Shown here piece after piece: positions 8,087-16,067 of a DNA stretch of 35,477 bases. The notes under the pieces are model-generated. The model saw nothing but the letters and a program-made list of their open reading frames with translations. It was not told the DNA's origin and searched no databases. The stretch is from Lachnospiraceae bacterium (GTDB lineage Bacteria; Bacillota; Clostridia; Lachnospirales; Lachnospiraceae): assembly GCA_017469945.1 (NCBI GenBank), contig JAFUFI010000009.1:1-35477 (forward strand), in the 5' to 3' direction. Both the position numbers and the translations under genes were made by a program. How positions within the stretch are numbered: the stretch's first letter is position 1; the number at the start of each line of letters is the position of its first letter.

Positions 8087-9285
8087 AAAAGGTTTATATA
8101 ACAGTCATACTGACCTGTGCGGTTATACTCAGCGGCGTTATCCTCTGCTTTAAGCTAATGGACCTTACCGGCAGGAAAGAACATATAACCGTTGGTTTTA
8201 TATATGACAATGACGAAAGTACGCCGTATACGTACAACTTCTCTTTGGCAAAGGATGCGATTGAGAAAGAATACGGCGACAAGGTCGATATATTGACCAA
8301 CAGTAATGTGCTTGACGATGAGATGGAAGAGCCTTTGAGAAATCTTGCAAGGGCCGGATGCGATATAATTTTCTTTAACGGCTACAGCGAACTTGTTCCG
8401 AAACTTGCTCCGGATTACCCGGATACGCAGTTTTGTCAGGCCTCATATATGGACATGGAGGGTGTTTCAGTACCGGACAATTATCATACCTTTAAAGGGG
8501 AAGCATATCAGGGAAGATATGTCAGCGGTATTGTCGCGGGAATGAAGATAAAAGAAATGATAGAGAACGGCTCGATTACCGAGAATCAGGCACTTGTGGG
8601 ATTTGTTGCAGCTTTTCCTACATCCGAAGTAATTTCGGGGTATACGGCATTTATATTGGGCGTGCGATCTGTTGTGCCCACTGCCGTAATGAGAGTTTGC
8701 TACACTCATACTTGGAGCAGCTACGCGCAGGAAAAGGACGCTGCAGAGAGGCTGATTAACGAAGGATGCGTTGTTATTTCGCAGCATACCGATACTATCG
8801 GACCTGCCATCGCTTGTGAGAACGCCATTAATGAGACGGAGGGAAAAGAAGTATATTTCGTCGGAAACAACCAGAGTATGTCGGAAGTTGCACCGGGTAC
8901 TTCTCTTGTAACATCGAGAATCTGCTGGGAGCCTTATATACTTTCCGCAGTGGAAGCTGTTATGTCAAATAAAAAAATCGAAAAGGTTGTAGTTGGAAAT
9001 ATTCACGGCTCAGATGCTTCCGCCGGTTTCGAAAGGGGATGGGTTGAGATGATAGACCTAAATCTACAGGTTGCAGCTGAAGGAACGCAGGAAGCTATGA
9101 ACAGCGCGATAGAAGAGTTTAAAAAGGGAAATGGGAACATCGTTTTCAAGGGAGATTATATTGGGGTGGATCCCGACAATCCCTCAAATACGATAGATTT
9201 AACCGAAGGTTATGTAGAGAACGCTCATACTTCCTACCCGCTGTTTGACTATGTTTTGAAGGACGTCATAACTATAGAAGAGTAA
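8083..9285 (+). CDS. BMP-family (Med/PnrA-like) nucleoside-type binding protein, membrane anchored
   Basis: A 400-residue periplasmic-binding-fold protein. An N-terminal helix (about 5-27) acts as signal anchor; I see no clean lipobox. The remainder fits the basic membrane protein family: ITVGFIYD near the first strand, GRYVSGIVAGM in the position of the family's GYLAG motif, VGFVAAFPTSEVISGYTAFILGVRSV, and HGSDASAGFERGW near the end. Known members bind purine nucleosides and feed an ABC importer, but no importer genes are here. It is translationally coupled to the HD-GYP receptor (ATGA overlap; GAGGAGGG upstream), so I infer that it presents a ligand, perhaps a nucleoside, to the propeller receptor. 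The operon ends five bases before a palindromic repeat. Confidence 0.85.
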   Translation: MKKVYITVILTCAVILSGVILCFKLMDLTGRKEHITVGFIYDNDESTPYTYNFSLAKDAIEKEYGDKVDILTNSNVLDDEMEEPLRNLARAGCDIIFFNGYSELVPKLAPDYPDTQFCQASYMDMEGVSVPDNYHTFKGEAYQGRYVSGIVAGMKIKEMIENGSITENQALVGFVAAFPTSEVISGYTAFILGVRSVVPTAVMRVCYTHTWSSYAQEKDAAERLINEGCVVISQHTDTIGPAIACENAINETEGKEVYFVGNNQSMSEVAPGTSLVTSRICWEPYILSAVEAVMSNKKIEKVVVGNIHGSDASAGFERGWVEMIDLNLQVAAEGTQEAMNSAIEEFKKGNGNIVFKGDYIGVDPDNPSNTIDLTEGYVENAHTSYPLFDYVLKDVITIEE

Positions 9286-9289
9286 ATTT

Positions 9290-9378
9290 TGACCCCCGGG
9301 GACGGAGTTGCTGTGTCATTTTCAGACTATACTTAAACTATTCTGACAATGACACAGCAACTCCGTCCCCGGGGGTCA
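9290..9378 (-). repeat. 89-bp palindromic repeat with swapped end tags
   Basis: The length is again 89 bp, but the arms read TGACCCCCGGGGACGG then AGTTGCTGTGTCA, with a fully matching complement on the right. Both arms changed together relative to the usual copies, so the stem is preserved. The loop is in the reverse orientation (TTTCAGACTATACTTAA...). TTTT precedes and follows. It begins five bases after the BMP gene stop and lies between convergent genes. Confidence 0.92.
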
Positions 9379-9384
9379 TTTTAT

Positions 9385-9410
9385 AAAGCCCCCGCCGGAG
9401 CGGGGGCTTT
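9385..9410. terminator. Bidirectional Rho-independent terminator
   Basis: AAAGCCCCCGC, loop CGGA, GCGGGGGCTTT: an 11-bp perfect stem with A and T runs on either side. It lies between the convergent BMP gene (plus) and the lipoprotein gene (minus, stop at 9418). It is unrelated in sequence to the neighbouring palindromic repeat. Confidence 0.8.
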
Positions 9411-9417
9411 GTCACGT

Positions 9418-10317
9418 TTATTCGGTTATTTTTTCAAAGGAGAGGGCTCCGCCTACATCGCTTTTTTCATCAAACCACCAGAGGACACCGTAGTTTAGTT
9501 CGAAGCTTGCGGATCCGTCGGTGTAGATCTCTGTGATCTCCTCAGAGCCGCTGCTTGAGTCGGAGGTGTAATGTCTTCCTGTTCCGGGACATTCAAGGGT
9601 TTCCGAAGATGGATCGAATTCGCAATAATACTCCCAGATATTGGAAACGGAAGCTGAGTCAGCCCAGACAACGGTAGCAAGGAATCCGTCCGCACCTTCT
9701 TCTATGGTTATTGATGTGCGTTCGTTTTGCCATATGCCGATAAAGTAATCGGAAGTAACGCCGCCGCCTGATGAAGGATAGTCTGCGCCATACTTGATGC
9801 CGAGGCTTGCTTCGCTGATAAAGTGAGGGTCGCCGCTCTGACCGAAGTAGAGATCGTCAACGATGCCTTCATCGGGAATTGCAAGGCTTTCCCAAACATC
9901 ACCGCCTTCATCGTAGAAGGTATACCAATAGCTTACGGTATCATCGGGATTAGTTTCTTCTGTGATTTCGATATGTCCGCGGAGAGCTCCGCCGCCGGGG
10001 AATACCAGTTCAAATGTTTCGTCGGGGCTTATTGTAAGTGTTCTTGAATCCAGACAATCGGTCTCGTACCAGACACCTACAAGTTCGCTTGTGTTTCCGG
10101 GGGTGAGCATCTGACTCTCAAGCTCGGAATCGTCAAGTTCACCTTCAGAAACCTCTGCAGGTGCGTCGCTGTTCACATCTTCCGTTACTTCACCGGAGGT
10201 AATCTCTGAACCTGCGGGAGTGTTGCCGGCATCACTTCCGGCACCGGCACCGGCGCCGCAGCCCGTTAATGCCAGAATCGTAGATAAGACTGTTGCTAAA
10301 ATAAGCTTCTTTTTCAT
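9418..10317 (-). CDS. Lipoprotein with two W-containing repeat units
   Basis: 299 residues with a lipoprotein signal peptide (MKKKLILATVLSTILALTGC, acylated Cys 20), then a low-complexity Gly/Ala/Ser/Glu/Asp linker to about residue 78. Two related units begin with LVGVWYETD and FIGIWQNE and carry beta-rich sequence, in the style of small lipocalin-like or copy-number-limited extracytoplasmic folds. I do not recognise a named family. It is the last gene of a minus-strand set that begins with a sensor kinase and includes another small lipoprotein, so it may be an output or accessory ligand-binding protein of that set. The ribosome site GAAAGGA is ten bases before the ATG. It is surface-anchored. 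Confidence 0.8.
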   Translation of the reverse strand: MKKKLILATVLSTILALTGCGAGAGAGSDAGNTPAGSEITSGEVTEDVNSDAPAEVSEGELDDSELESQMLTPGNTSELVGVWYETDCLDSRTLTISPDETFELVFPGGGALRGHIEITEETNPDDTVSYWYTFYDEGGDVWESLAIPDEGIVDDLYFGQSGDPHFISEASLGIKYGADYPSSGGGVTSDYFIGIWQNERTSITIEEGADGFLATVVWADSASVSNIWEYYCEFDPSSETLECPGTGRHYTSDSSSGSEEITEIYTDGSASFELNYGVLWWFDEKSDVGGALSFEKITE

Positions 10318-10330
10318 AAATCTGTTCCTT

Positions 10331-10600
10331 TCATATAGTTTTAGTATTTAAGTGATTGATAATAATGCCTGTGTCTTGCAATTCGCCGCTTTCGATTTTG
10401 GTTTCATAGTAATCCGGGGCGGGGGCGTCGTTACTTACGGCCCAGGCAAAATAAAGCGTAGCCGTTACCATAAAGGTTCCTGCTGCGGCAAGCAGAGCGC
10501 CGGGTATGATAAAGGCTATTCTGTATTTCTTTTTAATCTTTATCCCGGCTATGATAAGCCCAATTCCTATGATTGCAATTATTGCGAATAAAATAGTCAT
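10331..10600 (-). CDS. Small two-helix membrane protein
   Basis: 89 residues: helix about 2-20 (ILFAIIAIIGIGLIIAGI), a KIKKKYR turn, a second helix about 27-53, and a polar tail. No family recognised. Its ATG starts within a few bases of the stop of the preceding tiny lipoprotein, and its AAGGGA ribosome site overlaps that stop, so the two are probably translationally coupled. The lipoprotein gene at 10317 follows after 13 bases. Confidence 0.7.
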   Translation of the reverse strand: MTILFAIIAIIGIGLIIAGIKIKKKYRIAFIIPGALLAAAGTFMVTATLYFAWAVSNDAPAPDYYETKIESGELQDTGIIINHLNTKTI

Positions 10601-10602
10601 AT

Positions 10603-10775
10603 TTATCCCTTTGTACTAACATACACGGTGCCATCCGCATCGGTTATCTCATCCTCGCCGGTAACGGTGTAAACCTTCTCTGTTCCGTCATTTGAAGTTG
10701 TGGTCAGGGCATCGCACATGCTGTTAATCCGAACATAAGTATTCCGGCCATTGTCATAACAACAAGTTTTTTCAT
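10603..10775 (-). pseudogene. Tiny lipoprotein split by a one-base deletion
   Basis: From an ATG at 10775 with a GGAGAG ribosome site, a clean lipoprotein signal reads MKKLVVMTMAGILMFGLTAC, then hits a stop at 10706-10704. A second frame continues with DALTTTSNDGTEKVYTV and so on to 10603. Restoring one base near 10711-10718 (TGTGCGAT to TGTGGCGAT) joins them as LTAC-GD-ALTTT, an entirely normal lipoprotein of about 57 residues. The open frame starting at 10821 is thus not the real start. It could be a sequencing error or a true frameshift. It lies in the sensor kinase operon, before the small membrane protein. Confidence 0.75.
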
Positions 10776-10834
10776 ACTCTCTCCTTTCAAAAAATATATA
10801 TATAAGTTTATACTTAACCACTTAAGGCAGTTAA

Positions 10835-11434
10835 CTAAATAAGAAACCTGCGTATGTCCCCTCTTTTTTCAAGGCCGAGTTTTTCTTTGACTCCGGCTAC
10901 AAGCTTTTTTGCATAGGGCATGGAAATAAACAAAATGTCACAGATTTCTCTGTCCGATCTGAATTCCGCCATCAGCTTGGCCACGTCAAGTTCGCGTTCC
11001 GTCAATTTCTCAGGAAGGGTGTCAATCATTTCCATATCAAGTTTACCCTTCATCTCACGCTCCGAATAAAGGTCAATATAGTGCTGAACTCTGGCGAGGA
11101 GAAGTTTCCCTGCAATAGGTTTTTTCAGGTAGTCTACGACGTCTGAATTCAGTCCTTTCAGCTCGGAGCTTTCGTCTGCCATGCCGGTTAAAAACACTAC
11201 TGGGATATCCCTTAGAAGGCTGTCTGATTTAAGTCTGTTTAAGACCTCGTAGCCATCCATTTCGGGCATTGTGATATCTAGCAGTATAAGCTGGGGAAGG
11301 GGTTCGGTCTTTAATATGTCTAATGCTTCTTTTCCTGATGATGCGCAAACCACGGTGTACAGTGCTTCGAGCTGTTTTCCCATAAGCATGTGTATTTCTT
11401 TGTCATCATCGATTATCATTACTTTATTCTTCAT
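10835..11434 (-). CDS. Response regulator, receiver plus LuxR-type HTH
   Basis: 199 residues. The receiver domain (about 3-120) has the acidic pair DDD near 9-11, phospho-acceptor Asp 53 in LILLDITMPEMDG, and the conserved Lys in DYLKKPI. The C-terminal 55 residues (LTERELDVAKLMAEF...REICDIL...KLGLEKRGDIRRFLI) fit a LuxR/NarL-type helix-turn-helix, though the recognition helix is unusual (SMPYAKKLVAGVKEKLG). The start overlaps the end of the hybrid kinase gene by 11 bases, so it is probably the kinase's partner, receiving phosphate through the kinase's receiver and Hpt domain. GAGG lies about nine bases before the ATG. Confidence 0.88.
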   Translation of the reverse strand: MKNKVMIIDDDKEIHMLMGKQLEALYTVVCASSGKEALDILKTEPLPQLILLDITMPEMDGYEVLNRLKSDSLLRDIPVVFLTGMADESSELKGLNSDVVDYLKKPIAGKLLLARVQHYIDLYSEREMKGKLDMEMIDTLPEKLTERELDVAKLMAEFRSDREICDILFISMPYAKKLVAGVKEKLGLEKRGDIRRFLI

Positions 11435-13586
11435 CTGATCTGCCTCTTTTTTCGCGGAGCAGTTTTATACCGTCATTAACTTTTCTGTACTCCTGTAGTA
11501 AAAGTTCATGTGCAGAGTTCGAAAAATCTTCTTCCCGCCTAATTTCCACCGCTTCGGCGAGATCTGCCAGAACCCAGGCTCCGATACCTTTTGCTATGGA
11601 CTTCACGGAATGCATTTGGATATAGTAGTCACTGCTTCCGCGAAGTTTTTCGAGCATTTTTATTGTGCCCGGAGCGTATTCCTCGAAAAGCGATGTCCTT
11701 AAAAGAAACTCTTTCGGATCGCCCGCACTGTACTCTAAGGCTTGTCGTATGTTTATTCCGTACAGATAAAGCCTGTCCTGATATAAACCAATCTCTTCTT
11801 CCGATAAGGTGTCCTCTGCTTCATCGTCCATTGCTACGACCTTGTCCGGAGCGAATTTTACGATGGTTTCATAGAGCTGAGATGAGTTCACGGGCTTTGA
11901 AAGGTATCCGGCAAACCCCTGACGAAGGACGCTTTCCTCAACGCCGCCTATGATCTCGGCGGTAAGAGCTACAACCGGTGTATCAAACCCTGGGTATTCT
12001 TTTTTGATAAGTTCAAAGGTCTCGCGACCGTCCAAATCCGGCATTCGAAGGTCCATCAGGATCAGGTCGTAATGCTTGATATCTATCATCTCGAGGGCTT
12101 CGTGACCGCTTTCCACGTCGTCTACGCGGACAAGCATAGGATCAAGAAGCTGGGTGATCACTTTTCGGTTGTACTGATTGTCATCAACAACCAAAACAGT
12201 TGCGCCGGGTGCAACGTTGTGCACGTTCTTGTGGCCTGTAAGCTGATTTTGACCGGGCCATTTTTCTCTTGGACCGATCGGAGCTTTATCAACAACTTCT
12301 TGAGGCAGGCTGACCGTAAATGAGCTTCCGACACCTACGGCGCTCTCACAGCTTATGTTTCCTTTCATAAAATCTGTAAGTTCCCGAACAATGGCTAGTC
12401 CCAGGCCGCTACCTTTGATGGCTGATACAAGTGAGCCACGCTCAAAGGGTTTAAATATCCGTTCTATGTTTTCTTTTTCGATGCCGCATCCCGTATCGGT
12501 AACGGTGATCGTCAAAATATCAGGTTCAATGAAACCTGCTGACAGGGTTATATTTCCGCTCTTTGTGTATTTTAGGGCGTTGCTTAAAAGGTTGTCGATT
12601 ATCTTGCGAAGAGCTATACAGTCACCGCAAAGTACGGATGGGATAGCGTTGTCACAAACTGTGGAAAAGTGTAATCCGCCGCGTATTATCTGGGTTTCCC
12701 AGGCTTTTTCTATATCGAGGAAAAAGGAAGTTGTGGAGTAGGGCTTTGGATTAAGCTCGGCTTTTCCCGCCTCGATTCTTGAAATATCCAGCATGTCATT
12801 TACAAGAGAGAGGAGTATCTGGGCTGAGTTGTTACTGTCTTCAATCCACTCTTTTATGTTTTGGGCTGACGTATTTTGCGTGATAAGCTCGTTCATAGCC
12901 ATGATCGTGTTTAAGGGTGTCCTTACATCATGACTCATTCTTGCGATGAAATCGGTTTTTGCTTTATTGGCTTTTTCCGCTTCAAGCCTTGTATGTTCAA
13001 GCTCAATCTGCTTTTTTCTGTATATCCGCACTTCGAAATACGCGGTTGAAGCAAGCACGATTGATGAGATACCGAGTGAAACGATAAGGTCGGCAACAAA
13101 ATCGGTCCCGGTAAGCTTCATCTTGACATTGGTGGGGTATTTACATGCAAAAATGCAAAGTCCCGCGTACCAGAGAAACTCGAAGACTGCTAAAATCGGC
13201 ATCAAAGGTCCGTCCAGCATAAATGCGGTAAATACGATGGACATAACAAAGAAAAGCGGAAAGCCGCTGTTATAGCCGCCTGAAGTAAAAAACAGGTACG
13301 TGAACAGGCCTATAAAAACCACAAATACCGTGATAACCATTGGTCCGCGGTAAAGCCCCGTTTTGACTGTGTATGCAATCATGGCAACGGAAAAGCTCAC
13401 ACCGGCGATTATGATGGCCAGGAAATTCCATATTCCAAAGCCCATGGCAAGATTATAGAAGGCGACAACGACGCTTACGATGATTCCGCCGATTGCCAGC
13501 AAAATAAATACCGATAAATGGATGTCCCGTTCCGGCGGGAATAAGCTTTCTTTAAGCCGGGAAAGGAAACTGTTTTTTTTACTCAA
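11424..13586 (-). CDS. Hybrid sensor histidine kinase with receiver and Hpt domains
   Basis: 720 residues from a TTG at 13586; I prefer this over the TTG at 13607 because GGAGG at 13596-13600 lies nine bases upstream of it. Five or six membrane helices (about 20-190) form the sensor, followed by a short coil, HisKA with SHDVRTPLNT (His about 219), and an ATPase domain with N, G1 (DTGCGI) and G2 (GSGLGLAI) boxes. A receiver domain follows with LILMDLRMPDLDG (Asp about 510). A C-terminal Hpt domain has the site MHSVKSIAKGIGA (His about 660). A four-step phosphorelay to the LuxR-type regulator is expected. The sensor has no large outside domain, so it probably reads a membrane or small hydrophobic signal. 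Confidence 0.92.
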   Translation of the reverse strand: MSKKNSFLSRLKESLFPPERDIHLSVFILLAIGGIIVSVVVAFYNLAMGFGIWNFLAIIIAGVSFSVAMIAYTVKTGLYRGPMVITVFVVFIGLFTYLFFTSGGYNSGFPLFFVMSIVFTAFMLDGPLMPILAVFEFLWYAGLCIFACKYPTNVKMKLTGTDFVADLIVSLGISSIVLASTAYFEVRIYRKKQIELEHTRLEAEKANKAKTDFIARMSHDVRTPLNTIMAMNELITQNTSAQNIKEWIEDSNNSAQILLSLVNDMLDISRIEAGKAELNPKPYSTTSFFLDIEKAWETQIIRGGLHFSTVCDNAIPSVLCGDCIALRKIIDNLLSNALKYTKSGNITLSAGFIEPDILTITVTDTGCGIEKENIERIFKPFERGSLVSAIKGSGLGLAIVRELTDFMKGNISCESAVGVGSSFTVSLPQEVVDKAPIGPREKWPGQNQLTGHKNVHNVAPGATVLVVDDNQYNRKVITQLLDPMLVRVDDVESGHEALEMIDIKHYDLILMDLRMPDLDGRETFELIKKEYPGFDTPVVALTAEIIGGVEESVLRQGFAGYLSKPVNSSQLYETIVKFAPDKVVAMDDEAEDTLSEEEIGLYQDRLYLYGINIRQALEYSAGDPKEFLLRTSLFEEYAPGTIKMLEKLRGSSDYYIQMHSVKSIAKGIGAWVLADLAEAVEIRREEDFSNSAHELLLQEYRKVNDGIKLLREKRGRSDEE

Positions 13587-13655
13587 ACCTTTGATCCTCC
13601 ATGACAATCGCAGATTAATGATAATAGATAAATGGGAAAACGAATAGATACTAAA

Positions 13656-13664
13656 AGTATAACA
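13656..13664 (-). promoter_or_regulatory. Extended -10 promoter of the hybrid kinase operon
   Basis: On the minus strand TGT-TATACT, within ATTATGTTATACT, precedes the kinase start by about 70 bases. The same 13-base string precedes the inositol-phosphatase gene at 18596-18608. There is no clear -35 box. Confidence 0.4.
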
Positions 13665-13704
13665 TAATTAGCATAAGCAGTGTTAATATTACGCCCTTAT
13701 GATG

Positions 13705-13710
13705 TATAAT
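13705..13710 (+). promoter_or_regulatory. Likely -10 of the GH3 gene
   Basis: TATAAT at 13705-13710, with a weak -35. If used, transcription starts near 13717, and the whole inside-out palindrome at 13723-13786 lies in the 5' leader, ending 17 bases before the ATG. Confidence 0.4.
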
Positions 13711-13722
13711 TGAATATGAAAA

Positions 13723-13786
13723 TGAACCCCCAACCCCGTCCCCGGGGGTCAAAAAAGTGACACAGGGGGACGGGGTTGGGGGTTCA
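13723..13786. repeat. Inside-out copy of the palindromic repeat
   Basis: The first arm, TGAACCCCCAACCCCGTCCC onward to GGGGGTCA (13723-13751), and the second arm, TGACACAGGGGGACGGGG onward to GGGGGTTCA (13758-13786), are separated by only six bases (AAAAAG, 13752-13757). The tags normally found next to the loop are on the outside here, and the outer tags are inside and unmatched. The outer 21 bases of each arm are perfectly complementary. It lies directly upstream of the GH3 gene. Confidence 0.88.
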
Positions 13787-13803
13787 AAACAGAGGAGGAA
13801 AAG

Positions 13804-16002
13804 ATGGATAAAAAGGCGCTTGAAGCTTTATTACAGGATATGTCGCTTGAGGAAAAGGTAATGCAGCTGGTGCAGATCCCCGGATCTGAGTATGAGGCTG
13901 ATGCGGAGATAACAGGAGTTACAAGAGGACAGGCTGATGACAAGGTTAAAAGGCTTGCGGGAAGTACTCTTGGGGTCTGGGGCAGCAAGAGATTAAAGAA
14001 GATACAGCAGCAGTATATTAAGGAGCACCCTCATCATATTCCGCTGATGTTTATGCTCGATGTTATTCACGGACATAAGACTGTCTTCCCGTGCCCTCTT
14101 GGACAGGGAGCGACCTTTGACCCGGAAGGGGTAAAGAAGGGAGCAGAAGTGCAGGCCCGTGAGGCGTCGGCGGATGGCGTTCATGCCACATTTTCACCTA
14201 TGGCTGATCTTTGCAGGGACGCAAGATGGGGAAGAATCATGGAGTCCACCGGCGAGGATAAGTTTCTTAATTCTCGCATGGCTGTAGCGATGGTTGAAGG
14301 TTATCAGGGTGATGATCTGAAAAGCCCTGAGCATGTAGCTGCTTGTGTTAAGCATTTCGCTGCTTACGGCGCAGGAGAAGGTGGCAGGGATTATAACAAT
14401 ACCGAGCTTTCGGAGCATACTTTGAGGGAGCATTATCTTCGTGCCTACTGTGAAGCTATAAAGAAAAATCCCGCCATGGTCATGACATCCTTTAATACCA
14501 TAAACGGCATCCCTGCTACGGGAAATACATTCCTTATGAAGAAGATTTTAAGGGAAGAGTTTGGCTTTAAGGGAGTTTTGATTTCCGACTGGGCGGCAGT
14601 TGGAGAGATGATAAATCACGGATTTGCCGAGGATCAAAAAGATGCTGCGCTTAAGGCGATGATGGCGGGCGTTGACATTGACATGACTTCCGGTTGTTAC
14701 AGCGGATACCTTGAAGAACTGGTAAAAAGCGGCGAGATCTCTGAGAAGATGCTGGACGAGGCGGTTTTGCGCGTCCTGAATATGAAAAATGATCTTGGCC
14801 TTTTCGATGATCCTTTCAGGGGCATCGACCCTGAAGTGGGAGCTGCTGTAACGGAAGAAAGCAGAAAACATGCAAGAAAGGTTGTTGCCGAGAGTCTTGT
14901 CCTTCTGGAAAATAAAAATAAGGCTCTGCCTTTAAATAAATCGGATAGCGAAAAAATCGCATTTATCGGCCCTTTTGCAAATACGAAAAGACTTCAGAGC
15001 TCATGGGCTTTTTCCGGGGAGGATGAGAATACGGTAACCGTATTTGAGGCGGCTTCGGAAATATACGAGTCCGGTAATATCAAGTTTGCCGAGGGCTGTA
15101 CCATGATGGATCAGGACAGCGTGACGGCAAGAGGCATTTGCCATGTTGATAACTGGCAGGAGAAAAATGAAAAGCTCCTATCGGAGGCCGTAGAAGCCGC
15201 AAAGTGGGCTGATACAATTGTACTTTGCCTCGGAGAGGACAGCACACAGTCGGGAGAAGCTACAAGTAAGGCAAGCCTTAAATTGCCTGAGGTTCAGCTT
15301 CGCTTACTAAGTGAAATGTCAAAGACCGGTAAGAGGATAGTCACCCTTATCTTTACCGGAAGACCTCTTGAGCTGGCTGATGTAGCGAAGCTTTCCGATG
15401 CGATTCTTGTTTGCTGGCTGCCCGGTACTGAAGGCGGAAACGGTGTGATGGATGTGTTGTCCGGAATGACTTCTCCCTCGGGAAGACTTCCTGTAAGCTT
15501 TCCGTATACTGTTGGTCAGGAGCCTTTGCATTATGATATGTATTCCACCGGACGCCCCAAGCCCGCTAGCGGACCTTCCGAATATACTTCAAGATACCTT
15601 GACTGTGAAAACGGGGCGCTATATCCCTTTGGATACGGTCTTTCATACACGAACTTTGAATACAGCGAGGCAAGTTTAAGCAAAGAGAAAATGACGTCCG
15701 ATGAGACGTTGACGGCCTCTGTAAAGGTTAGAAATATCGGAGATATGAAGGGAGATGTGATTGTTCAGCTCTACTTAAGAGATATTACAGGAAGCCGCGT
15801 TCGTCCTGTAAGGGAACTGGCAGGTTTTGAGAGGGTATCGTTAAATCCCGGAGAAGAAAAGGAAATCAGTTTTGCCATAAAAGAAGAGATGCTCCGTTTT
15901 TGGACTGCGGAAGAAAAGTGGGAGAGCGAGCCCGGAAAGTTCAATGTATGGGTTTGCGACAGCAGTGTAGACGGCACTCCCCTGGAATTTTGTTTGGAGT
16001 AA
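13804..16002 (+). CDS. Glycoside hydrolase family 3, intracellular beta-glucosidase type
   Basis: 732 residues with no signal peptide, so cytoplasmic. It should cleave terminal beta-linked glucose (or xylose) from imported oligosaccharides. The N-terminal TIM-barrel domain carries the family landmarks LDVIHGHKTVFP, SPMADLCRDARWGRIMESTGEDKF in substance, and VKHFAAYGAGEGGRDYN. The nucleophile is Asp 262 in ISDWAAV. The second domain contains GEDSTQSGEATSK with the probable acid/base Glu near 485. A C-terminal fibronectin-III-like domain starts near 620 (TASVKVRNIGDMKGDVIVQLY). Length and domain order fit BglX/BglB-type enzymes. GAGGAGG lies upstream of the ATG. The leader appears to contain a long G-rich hairpin, which could affect expression. 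It is transcribed alone. Confidence 0.93.
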   Translation: MDKKALEALLQDMSLEEKVMQLVQIPGSEYEADAEITGVTRGQADDKVKRLAGSTLGVWGSKRLKKIQQQYIKEHPHHIPLMFMLDVIHGHKTVFPCPLGQGATFDPEGVKKGAEVQAREASADGVHATFSPMADLCRDARWGRIMESTGEDKFLNSRMAVAMVEGYQGDDLKSPEHVAACVKHFAAYGAGEGGRDYNNTELSEHTLREHYLRAYCEAIKKNPAMVMTSFNTINGIPATGNTFLMKKILREEFGFKGVLISDWAAVGEMINHGFAEDQKDAALKAMMAGVDIDMTSGCYSGYLEELVKSGEISEKMLDEAVLRVLNMKNDLGLFDDPFRGIDPEVGAAVTEESRKHARKVVAESLVLLENKNKALPLNKSDSEKIAFIGPFANTKRLQSSWAFSGEDENTVTVFEAASEIYESGNIKFAEGCTMMDQDSVTARGICHVDNWQEKNEKLLSEAVEAAKWADTIVLCLGEDSTQSGEATSKASLKLPEVQLRLLSEMSKTGKRIVTLIFTGRPLELADVAKLSDAILVCWLPGTEGGNGVMDVLSGMTSPSGRLPVSFPYTVGQEPLHYDMYSTGRPKPASGPSEYTSRYLDCENGALYPFGYGLSYTNFEYSEASLSKEKMTSDETLTASVKVRNIGDMKGDVIVQLYLRDITGSRVRPVRELAGFERVSLNPGEEKEISFAIKEEMLRFWTAEEKWESEPGKFNVWVCDSSVDGTPLEFCLE

Positions 16003-16004
16003 AA

Positions 16005-16049
16005 TGACACAGCAACCCCGTCCCGGGGGGTCATACCCCCCGGCTGTCA
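16005..16049. repeat. Shortened copy of the palindromic repeat; possible terminator
   Basis: A single arm, TGACACAGCAACCCCGTCCC plus GGGGGGTCA, is followed by a stub, TACCCCCCGGCTGTCA. CCGGGGGG and CCCCCCGG (16023-16030 and 16036-16043) form a compact hairpin with a five-base loop, followed by a run of A and T (16050-16066). It begins two bases after the GH3 stop and lies between convergent genes, so it may terminate both. Confidence 0.75.
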
Positions 16050-16067
16050 AAAAAATATATTTTTTTA

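Noticed and set aside
10776..10821. Upstream start of the small gene ending at 10603
   Set aside because: A better start with ribosome site and lipoprotein signal lies at 10775 in another frame, implying a frameshift.
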